Assembly (NCBI GenBank): GCA_030146875.1 | Contig: JASLAX010000143.1 | Span: 1-18,026, forward strand | DNA length: 18,026 bases | Reading direction: 5' to 3' | Origin: Longimicrobiaceae bacterium | Lineage (GTDB): Bacteria; Gemmatimonadota; Gemmatimonadetes; Longimicrobiales; Longimicrobiaceae | Part shown: in pieces, positions 6,390-12,168 of the stretch | Layout of the letters: every line of letters begins with the position of its first letter | Numbering within the stretch: the stretch's first letter is position 1 | Program-made: the position numbers and the translations under genes | The notes under the pieces: generated by a model | What the model was told of the DNA's origin: nothing | The model's input: only the letters and a program-made list of their open reading frames with translations | The model's database searches: none

Positions 6390-6626
6390 TCAGATGGGCA
6401 TGGGGAACAGGATGCGCCAGCAGGAGATGCCGCCGTTGCAGTCGCCCGAGAAGGAGGCGATCGCTCCGGTGCCCGCCCCGCCCCGCAGGTTGCGGAGCTG
6501 GTCGTCCGCCAGCGCGGAGAGCCGCTCGCCGGCCGGGAGCGCCGGGAGCGAGGCGAGCGCCTGGGCGGAGAGGGAGGCGCGGTACTTCGGATCCTTCCAG
6601 GCGCGGACCACGTCGTGCGTTTCCAT
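6390..6626 (-). CDS. lanA1: class II lanthipeptide precursor, mersacidin/lichenicidin type (second copy)
   Basis: A 78-residue precursor. The leader starts METHDVVRAWKDPKYRASLS and continues to DDQLRNLRGG (41-50), the [V/I]VRAWKDP...SLS and double-Gly layout of mersacidin/lichenicidin-family leaders. Cleavage is expected after G50, giving a 28-residue core with SGDCNGGISCW (60-70) and a short tail RILFPMPI. The core has two Cys (63, 69) and T53, S58, S60 and S68 as possible dehydration sites, so at most two lanthionine rings. A purine-rich AAGGGG lies about five bases before the ATG at 6626. It is downstream of lanM on the same strand after 209 bases, so it may be read through from lanM or have its own promoter; I found no convincing one. 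The symbol is a local label. Confidence 0.88.
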   Translation of the reverse strand: METHDVVRAWKDPKYRASLSAQALASLPALPAGERLSALADDQLRNLRGGAGTGAIASFSGDCNGGISCWRILFPMPI

Positions 6627-6835
6627 GGGAACCCCTTCGGGTGGGAAGGAGCGCCGCGGCGGGAGCCGGAGCGCGGCGGCGGGATCGCCGCCACTCCGTT
6701 AGACACGGCGGCGCACGGGGTGTTGCGGCCATTTCGTTCGGTCCATCCCATCCGGCGCGCGGTTCGTCACGAAGCCCCCCGCGAGCGCCCCCGGCCGCGT
6801 CCGCCCCGCGCCCTGCGTTCGCCCTCCGCCGCGCC

Positions 6836-9800
6836 CTACGCGCCCGCGACGGTGGGCACCAGCACGGAGGGGACGCGGTCGGGGAGCGCGATGCGCAGCA
6901 GCGCGTAGCCCACCCCCGCCGCGCCGCACATGAGCCCCGGCGAGCGGGCGAAGGCGGGGAGCGCGGAGAGGTCCGCCAGCGCCTCCGTGGCCGGGGCCAC
7001 GGCGGACGCCCAGGCGCGCGCCGCCGCCTCCCACCGTGGCCGGCCGAGGCGGCGCCCCATGGTGAGGAGCAGGTCCGCGTTCCCCATCGCCCCGTGGCAG
7101 AGGGAGAACGACGCGCCGCTCCCCCGCTCCCGCGCCCAGGCGACCCCGGCCTCCACCTCCGCGCCGATGGCGGGATCGTCCAGCAGGTCCATGCAGAGGA
7201 AGCGGCCCAGGCCCACGCTCAGGGGACCGTGGCACCATGCCACCGGCGACTGGAACCACTTTCCGCCGTGCGGATCGAAGGTCGCGCGCTCCCAGCCGAT
7301 CCCCGCGAGGGCGGCCCGGCGGAACCGCTCGTCGCCCGTGGCCCGGGCGACCCGCAGCAGCGCCCAGGCGATCCCCGCCGCGCCGTGCGAGAAGCCGGGG
7401 AACGGCTCGGAGCTGCCGTGCGAGAGCCAGCAGGCCCCGCCGGGCGCGGCGCGCGCCGTCTCCAGCAGGCGCTCGCCGCAGCGGCGGGCCAGGCGCAGCA
7501 GGCGGTCCTCGCCCGTCAGCCGGTGCAGGTCGAGGGCGACGACCGCGCACCCGGCCGCGCCGCCCAGCACGTCGAGCAGGGCGTCGCCGGGAACGATGCG
7601 CTCCAGCGGCTCCACCTCCTCCAGCGCGGCGTCGAGCAGCGCGGGCTCGCCCCAGAGGGCGGAGAGGTCCGCCAGCAGGCGCGCGTGCCCGCCCCGGCCG
7701 GCGAACGCGCCCGCCATGGCCGTTCCGGGCGCCCCCGCGCGCGCCATCTCCGCCCGCGCGGCGGCCAACCCCAGGCGCGCCGTCTCCTCCAGGTCGCAGC
7801 GCCCCGTCACCGCCGCCAGCCGGGCCAGGAACAGGACGATGCCGCCGGCGCCCTCATACAGGTCGGCGGTCACGGGGGCCAGCCCGCGCCGGCTCCCCCC
7901 GGGGTCGTCGCCCGCCGCGTCCAGCCCGATCCACCACGCCTCGCCGGTGCCGCGGACGGCCGTGTCGCGCAGCCACTCGCCCACCCGCACGGCGCCGGCG
8001 AGGACGACGCCCCCGTCGAACGGGGGTGGCGGCGCCGGGTCCAGCAGGCAGGGCGCGGGCGACGCGGCGAGCAGCGCCATCCGCACCAGCCGCGTCTGCC
8101 CGTCCCGCTCGCCCGGCTCCATCCGCGCGATCCGCTCGGTCGCGGCGTCCAGCGAGGGCCGCGGGAAGAACCCGGGCAGCACGCGCTCCTCCGCGTCGCG
8201 CAGGTCGGTGGACCCGGGGAGGGCGTGGAACGCGGGCACGTCGCCGCGGCGCAGGTCCTCGATCTCCGACGGCACCACGCGCGTCAGCACGGGGCGCACG
8301 GTGGTCTCCGCCCAGAGCCGGTCCAGGAGCTCGTCCCAGCTCAGCGCGTCGCGCATCTCGTCGGGGTGCGCTCCGGCGACCAGGAAGCGCGTGTAGTGGC
8401 GCGTGTCGCGCAGCAGGTGGCGCACGCGGCAGCCCGCGAAGCCGCGCACGGCCGCCTCCACCTCCCCGCGGGCGGCGGCCAGGGCGTCCCACGTCTCGCG
8501 GAAGCCCAGGGCGATGGCGTCCGCGAACTCCGCGGCGGGGGCCACGACGCCGTCCACGGTCGGCAGGTTCACCGCGCCCTTCAGGGTGGCGGCGCCCGCC
8601 TGCAGCCGCATCTCGTCGCCCACGCCCCCGGCCAGCTCCATCGCCACGTCATCCATCCGCTGGCCCGCCTGGCCGCCCATCCCGCCCAGGTCCACGGTCC
8701 CGTCGCGCCCGGAGACGATCAGGGGGAGGAGCCCGCTGCGCAGCACCGACTCGCGCACCGCAGCCCGGGCGCGCGAGCGCGCGTCCGTTCCCGTCACGGG
8801 CTCGGCGTCGTGGTGCAGCAGCCCCTCCAGGTCCACCAGCACGGGGTGCTCCCCCGCGGCGATCAGGTTCTCGTGGTGGAAGTCGGTGGCGAGCAGCAGG
8901 TGCAGCAGGGCGAGCAGCGAGCCCTCGCGCCACCAGAAGCGCTCGGCCGCGCCGCGGTCGGGGCAGGGGGCGGCCTCCACGAAGTCCATCCACCCGTGCC
9001 CCCCGCGGTCCAGCACGCGGATGGTGCGGTGCTCCAGCCGCAGCCCGGCGGCGTTGACGCGGCGCAGCAGGTCGTGGAAGCGCGCGTCCACGGCGAGCGA
9101 GACGGGCTTGTAGACCAGGCGCAGCCCGGAGGCGAAGCGCAGCGTGGCCACGGTGCGCCCGCGGTGGTGGGAGTCGGAGGCGCCGGTCCGCAGCTCCACC
9201 ACCTCGCCCGGGTCCGTGCCGTCCGCGAAGCGCTCCGCGATGGCCGCGCGGTCGTCGCGCAGCCGCTCCAGCAGCTCCGCCGCCGCGTCGCCCGCCCGCG
9301 CCGCCATCCCCGCCAGCAGCCGGGCCAGCACGGCGTACTCGTCCAGCGCGGCGGCGAAGGTCTCGGGGTCTCGGTAGCGGCGCTCGGAGAAGAAGCGGAA
9401 GCGCGCCTCGGAGGTGTCGCCCGGCAGCTCCTCCATCAGCCGCGCGACGTTCAGCTCCAGCGTAAGCACCGGCATGGCGCGCGCGCTCAGCCGCTCGAAG
9501 AGCGAGTACGCCAGGTCCGCCCGCACCCGCGGCGAGGGCTCGATCCCCCGCGCGCGGATGCGGAGGAGCGCGAAGCGCACGAAGGGGAGCAGGAACGAGC
9601 CCATCGGCAGGAACGCGTCGTCCGGAAGCCCGGGCTGCATCTCGCCCACGGAAGGCACCGGCTCCGCCGCAATGCCGCCGGCCGCCATCCCCCGGACGAA
9701 GGCCCTCCACTCCTCGTCCCGCACCCCGTCGCGCGGCAGGGCGTCCCCCGCCGCCAGCGTGCGCACCAGCGACTCCGGGTCCGTACCGGCCCACGCCAGG

Positions 9801-10000
9801 CGCCGCTCCCAGGCGTCGGGATCCAGCATGGTCGCCACGCGCCACCTCTCCGCGCGCTCCCGCGCCTCGTCCAGCGCCTCCGCCCCCAGCGGCGCGCCGG
9901 CCGCCGGGGGCGTGCGCTCGTGCAGGAAGGCGGCGCGCGGCGGCAGCGGCGCGGCGTCGGTGGCGGGAGCGGACGGGGGGGCGGGGTCGGGGTGCGTCAT
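6836..10000 (-). CDS. lanM: class II lanthipeptide synthetase LanM
   Basis: A 1054-residue bifunctional enzyme: DUF4135 dehydratase (about 100-640) and LanC-like cyclase (about 700-1040). Kinase-like dehydratase residues are all visible: K298 in VYKP, D373/H375/N378 in TDFHHENL, D390 in LVDLE, and R531 with T537 in RDTRHYT, which match the CylM phosphorylation and elimination residues. The cyclase zinc ligands are C923 (WCHG) and C968-H969 (LCHG); H872 in FSHG corresponds to the NisC active-site His. The expected LYEGAGGI (714-721) and LMCGAAGVGYALLR are also present. It should dehydrate Ser/Thr in the precursors and close thioether rings in the cytoplasm. The ATG at 10000 follows CCTCCC rather than a Shine-Dalgarno sequence. 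Precursor genes lie on both sides in the same orientation. The length is usual for LanM, and there is no LanT-like protease or ABC domain. Confidence 0.96.
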   Translation of the reverse strand: MTHPDPAPPSAPATDAAPLPPRAAFLHERTPPAAGAPLGAEALDEARERAERWRVATMLDPDAWERRLAWAGTDPESLVRTLAAGDALPRDGVRDEEWRAFVRGMAAGGIAAEPVPSVGEMQPGLPDDAFLPMGSFLLPFVRFALLRIRARGIEPSPRVRADLAYSLFERLSARAMPVLTLELNVARLMEELPGDTSEARFRFFSERRYRDPETFAAALDEYAVLARLLAGMAARAGDAAAELLERLRDDRAAIAERFADGTDPGEVVELRTGASDSHHRGRTVATLRFASGLRLVYKPVSLAVDARFHDLLRRVNAAGLRLEHRTIRVLDRGGHGWMDFVEAAPCPDRGAAERFWWREGSLLALLHLLLATDFHHENLIAAGEHPVLVDLEGLLHHDAEPVTGTDARSRARAAVRESVLRSGLLPLIVSGRDGTVDLGGMGGQAGQRMDDVAMELAGGVGDEMRLQAGAATLKGAVNLPTVDGVVAPAAEFADAIALGFRETWDALAAARGEVEAAVRGFAGCRVRHLLRDTRHYTRFLVAGAHPDEMRDALSWDELLDRLWAETTVRPVLTRVVPSEIEDLRRGDVPAFHALPGSTDLRDAEERVLPGFFPRPSLDAATERIARMEPGERDGQTRLVRMALLAASPAPCLLDPAPPPPFDGGVVLAGAVRVGEWLRDTAVRGTGEAWWIGLDAAGDDPGGSRRGLAPVTADLYEGAGGIVLFLARLAAVTGRCDLEETARLGLAAARAEMARAGAPGTAMAGAFAGRGGHARLLADLSALWGEPALLDAALEEVEPLERIVPGDALLDVLGGAAGCAVVALDLHRLTGEDRLLRLARRCGERLLETARAAPGGACWLSHGSSEPFPGFSHGAAGIAWALLRVARATGDERFRRAALAGIGWERATFDPHGGKWFQSPVAWCHGPLSVGLGRFLCMDLLDDPAIGAEVEAGVAWARERGSGASFSLCHGAMGNADLLLTMGRRLGRPRWEAAARAWASAVAPATEALADLSALPAFARSPGLMCGAAGVGYALLRIALPDRVPSVLVPTVAGA

Positions 10001-10024
10001 GGGAGGGGATCGGGGACAAAAGCG

Positions 10025-10064
10025 CTCCGGCCGCGGCCGCGCGGGGGGCGCGGCGCGGCCGGAG
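10025..10064 (-). terminator. strong hairpin with short U run between lanA2 and lanM (attenuator)
   Basis: CTCCGGCCGC (10025-10034) pairs with GCGGCCGGAG (10055-10064). Inside, GCCGCGC and GCGCGGC continue the stem past one bulged G, leaving a GGGGG loop, about 17 bp in all. On the minus strand the stem is followed by CGCTTTTG. It lies between the precursor and synthetase genes, where a partial terminator would lower lanM expression relative to lanA2. Confidence 0.6.
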
Positions 10065-10095
10065 GGAAGATACCGCGCGGGCTTCGAGAGGGGGA

Positions 10096-10123
10096 TGGGG
10101 AGGCGGGCTGACCCGCCTCCCCA
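10096..10123 (-). terminator. hairpin just after lanA2
   Basis: Perfect 12-bp stem TGGGGAGGCGGG (10096-10107) and CCCGCCTCCCCA (10112-10123), loop CTGA, starting 10 bases past the lanA2 stop. It forms a tandem with the stem at 10025-10064. There is no T tract, so it may protect the 3' end of the lanA2 message. Confidence 0.55.
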
Positions 10124-10133
10124 CCGGTACGGC

Positions 10134-10391
10134 TCAGACCGCGGCGATGGCCACGGTCACGGCGATCTTCAGGATGGTCCAGCAGCTCAGGCCGCCATTG
10201 CAGTCGCCCGAGACGGTCGGGATGAGCCCCGTTCCGGTCTCGCCGCCGCCGACGTTCTGGAGCTGGTCCTCGGTGAGCTCGGTCACGCTGCCGCCCACGG
10301 GCGACGCGGGCAGGGCGGCGAGCTGGTCCTCGGAGAGGGAGGCGCGAAACTTCGGGTCCTTCCAGGCGCGGACGATCTCGGCCTTGGTCAT
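10134..10391 (-). CDS. lanA2: class II lanthipeptide precursor, mersacidin/lichenicidin type
   Basis: An 85-residue precursor. The leader MTKAEIVRAWKDPKFRASLS (1-20), EDQLAALP, then LTEDQLQNVGGG (39-50) is typical of mersacidin/lichenicidin leaders with a double-Gly cleavage site after G49 or G50. The core (about 35 residues) runs ETGTGLIPTV, then SGDCNGGLSCW (61-71), then a strongly hydrophobic tail TILKIAVTVAIAAV. The two Cys are 64 and 70; nearby Ser/Thr are T59, S61, S69 and T72. The ATG at 10391 has an excellent AGGAGG eight bases upstream, the best ribosome site in the window, as expected for a highly made precursor. It is first in the lan gene order and is followed by two hairpins and lanM. 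The symbol is a local label. Confidence 0.92.
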   Translation of the reverse strand: MTKAEIVRAWKDPKFRASLSEDQLAALPASPVGGSVTELTEDQLQNVGGGETGTGLIPTVSGDCNGGLSCWTILKIAVTVAIAAV

Positions 10392-10531
10392 GATGGAATC
10401 CTCCTGGGGAGTATGGGGCACGAGGAGCGGGGCTCGCGTGCCGGGGGTGGGAGGGCGGTGGGATCCGCGCTCCCGGGGAGTCGGGGGAGGGACCGGCCGC
10501 GGAGCGCCCGTGCGCGTCGGCCGAGGAAGGA

Positions 10532-10537
10532 TGTATA
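10532..10537 (-). promoter_or_regulatory. possible -10 element for lanA2
   Basis: TATACA on the minus strand, within GGGGTATACATCC, a lone AT-rich island. No -35 hexamer is recognisable 17 bases upstream (CCCCGC). The leader would be about 135 bases. GTATAC is palindromic, so the direction is uncertain. Confidence 0.25.
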
Positions 10538-10687
10538 CCCCATCGCGCCGTCCCGCGGGGCGGTTGTGACGGGGGCGGCAGGATCGATCCGTTTCAGGGC
10601 CTCCCGCGCCCGACCCGGAGGAGCGGTGGTGAGAGAGATCGCTCGTGACGGGAGCGGCAGCGAAATACCGGCCGCGTCCCCCGCCTG

Positions 10688-10719
10688 CATCCGTCCGCCG
10701 CCGCGTCCGGCGGAGGATG
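10688..10719. other. imperfect 12-bp hairpin beside the heptamer repeat
   Basis: CATCCGTCCGCCG (10688-10700) pairs with CGGCGGAGGATG (10708-10719) with one bulged G and a 7-base loop. It lies 11 bases before the first heptamer unit. The role is unknown. Confidence 0.4.
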
Positions 10720-10730
10720 CGTGGAGAGGC

Positions 10731-10793
10731 GTCGGACGGTGGACGCCAGACGGCGGACGTCGGACGTGGGATGTCGGACGTCGGACGTCGGAC
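10731..10793. repeat. nine-unit heptanucleotide tandem repeat, consensus GTCGGAC
   Basis: Nine contiguous 7-base units fill 63 bases without a phase break. Units 1, 5, 7, 8 and 9 are exactly GTCGGAC; units 2, 3, 4 and 6 are GGTGGAC, GCCAGAC, GGCGGAC and GTGGGAT. It resembles the short tandemly repeated repeats seen in some other bacterial phyla. It ends about 15 bases before the promoter-like element of the M23 gene. Confidence 0.85.
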
Positions 10794-10807
10794 GGGATGG
10801 AGCGGGG

Positions 10808-10836
10808 GTGCGCGGATCCCGGGGCCGCACTATCTT
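10808..10836 (+). promoter_or_regulatory. promoter-like element GTGCGC-17-TATCTT (M23 gene)
   Basis: GTGCGC (10808-10813), a 17-base spacer and TATCTT (10831-10836), continuing TCGCG. The -10-like part lies 68 bases before the ATG. The same hexamers at the same spacing recur before the next gene at 11520-11548, which supports a shared promoter type. Confidence 0.42.
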
Positions 10837-10898
10837 TCGCGGGCGGCGTACCGCTCCCGCGGGCTCGTTCCCACACCGCATCCCTCCCACGGCACTCC

Positions 10899-11498
10899 AT
10901 GCGCACCAGCCGGCACACGCGCCCCGGCGCCGCGCTCGCCGCGCTCCTCCTGCTGACGGCCTGCTTCGGCTCCGACCCCGATCCCGAGCCGCGCGGTCCC
11001 CTGCGGCCTACCGTGCCCGTCGCCCCGGGCGCGTCGCTCGTCATTCCCGTGCGCGGCGTGGCGGCGGCCCAGCTCCGCGACTCGTACGAGGACCCCCGCG
11101 GCGGAGGCCGCCGGCACCACGCCATCGACATCCGCGCCCCGCGCGGCACGCCGGTGGTGGCCGCGGCGGACGGACGCATCCTGCGCCTGCGCACCGGCGC
11201 CACGGGCGGCATCACCATCTACCAGGTGGGTGGCGACGGGCGCACCCTGTACTACTACGCCCACCTGCAGCGCTACGTGGCGGGGCTGAAGGAGGGCCAG
11301 GAGGTGTGGCGCGGGCAGGTGATCGCGTACGTGGGCGACACCGGGAACGCCGGGGCGGGGAACTACCACCTGCACTTCTCCGTGGGCCGGCTGGCCAACC
11401 CCGCCCGCTGGTGGGAGAGCGAGAACGTGAACCCGTACCCGCTGCTGGCCGGCGACGCGGCGCGCCCCCGGCGGGGCGCCCGCGACGGCGCGCAGTAG
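10899..11498 (+). CDS. M23 (LytM) family peptidase lipoprotein
   Basis: A 199-residue predicted lipoprotein: hydrophobic signal and lipobox LLTAC with C22 as the lipidated residue, then a Pro/Asp-rich linker. The LytM/M23 domain covers about 60-180. Zinc ligands are H73 and D77 in HHAIDIRAP and H159 in the HLH motif (157-159, NYHLHFSVG); H122 in YYYAHLQ is the further catalytic His. The GDTGNAG block (146-152) is also typical. Such enzymes cut peptidoglycan cross-bridges or act as envelope regulators; with all ligands present, activity is likely. I chose the ATG at 10899 because the signal peptide begins there, although the frame is open far upstream. It lies between the lanthipeptide locus and another lipoprotein gene. 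No clear Shine-Dalgarno sequence is seen. Confidence 0.9.
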   Translation: MRTSRHTRPGAALAALLLLTACFGSDPDPEPRGPLRPTVPVAPGASLVIPVRGVAAAQLRDSYEDPRGGGRRHHAIDIRAPRGTPVVAAADGRILRLRTGATGGITIYQVGGDGRTLYYYAHLQRYVAGLKEGQEVWRGQVIAYVGDTGNAGAGNYHLHFSVGRLANPARWWESENVNPYPLLAGDAARPRRGARDGAQ

Positions 11499-11519
11499 GC
11501 GGCCCCTCCGCTCCGGGGC

Positions 11520-11548
11520 GTGCGCGCCGCGGCGCCACGCGCTACCTT
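11520..11548 (+). promoter_or_regulatory. promoter-like element GTGCGC-17-TACCTT (NTF2-like lipoprotein gene)
   Basis: GTGCGC (11520-11525), 17 bases, TACCTT (11543-11548), 65 bases before the ATG. It matches the element before the M23 gene in both hexamers (one base differs), spacing and distance. Confidence 0.42.
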
Positions 11549-11607
11549 CCCCGCTCCGGCCGGCCCTCCCCGGGCCGCTGCCCCGCGACCACCACCCGGA
11601 GCGCGCC

Positions 11608-12072
11608 ATGATCCCCTGTCGCCCGCGGGCCGCACTCCCGTTCGTGCTGCTGCTGGCCCTGCTCCCCGGCTGCGTGTCGACGAACGCGCGCCGCGCCACG
11701 TCGGCCGCGGACGACGCGCGCGCCGTCACGGCGGTGCTGCAGGAGTCCACCGCGGAGTGGAACCGCGGCTCGCTGGACGGGTTCCTGGTGCCCTACCACG
11801 ACGCGTCGACCTTCGTGGGCCGCGCCGGGCTGGTGCGTGGGAAGGGCGCCATCCGGACCATGTACGCCGAGTCGTACTGGCGCGGCGGGCGTCCCGCGGG
11901 CGCGCTGGCGTTCCGCGACGTGGACGTGCGGATGCTGGGGGCCGACCACGCGCTGGCCGTGGGCCGCTACGTGGTGAGCGAGGGCGGACGCGAGACGGCG
12001 ACGGGGCTGTTCTCGCTCACGCTGCAGCGCACCCCGGCCGGGTGGCGCATCATCCACGACCACTCCTCCTGA
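11608..12072 (+). CDS. NTF2/SnoaL-like (DUF4440-type) lipoprotein
   Basis: A 154-residue predicted lipoprotein with a signal peptide and lipobox LLPGC (C22). The rest is an NTF2-like cone fold: the first helices ARAVTAVLQESTAEWNRGSLDGFL (38-60), a central IRTMYAESYW and the hallmark ending AGWRIIHDHSS (144-154). DUF4440/SnoaL-like proteins bind or turn over small molecules in a pocket, but many have no known activity, and no catalytic set can be assigned. GGAG lies six bases upstream of the ATG at 11608. It stands alone between the M23 gene and nhaA, with its own promoter-like element. Confidence 0.82.
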   Translation: MIPCRPRAALPFVLLLALLPGCVSTNARRATSAADDARAVTAVLQESTAEWNRGSLDGFLVPYHDASTFVGRAGLVRGKGAIRTMYAESYWRGGRPAGALAFRDVDVRMLGADHALAVGRYVVSEGGRETATGLFSLTLQRTPAGWRIIHDHSS

Positions 12073-12168
12073 GCGGCATCGCGGGAGGACAGGCAGAGTA
12101 CCAGCACTTCGGGGCGGCTCGCGGGTAACGAGGCCCGACCGAGCCCCGCCCCGAGCACCGGAGAGACG

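Larger units (their letters stand above)
10392..10898. other. divergent intergenic region upstream of lanA2 and the M23 lipoprotein
   Basis: 507 bases without a credible gene. It holds a -10-like TATACA for lanA2, an imperfect 12-bp stem at 10688-10719, the heptanucleotide repeat at 10731-10793 and a promoter-like element for the M23 gene at 10808-10836. ORFs across it (for example the minus-strand one at 10594-10890) are translations of the repeat and GC-rich sequence and look spurious. Confidence 0.65.

Noticed and set aside
6627..6835. Separate promoter for lanA1
   Set aside because: TAACGG on the minus strand near 6701 has no usable -35 at any normal spacing, so I did not annotate it.
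6335..10111. A 1258-codon plus-strand open frame opposite lanM
   Set aside because: It lies antisense to a LanM with every catalytic residue present. Its translation is Arg/Gly/Ala/His-rich low complexity, as expected from third-position GC bias.
10731..10793. CRISPR array
   Set aside because: The units are 7 bases with no spacers, and no cas genes are present.
10594..10890. A 98-codon minus-strand ORF with TSDVR repeats
   Set aside because: The repeats are just the translated heptanucleotide array; there is no ribosome site or family.
9414..10898. A long 5' extension of the M23 gene back into the lan locus
   Set aside because: The signal peptide and lipobox begin at the ATG at 10899. The upstream frame crosses lanM, lanA2 and the heptamer repeat antisense and has no domain.
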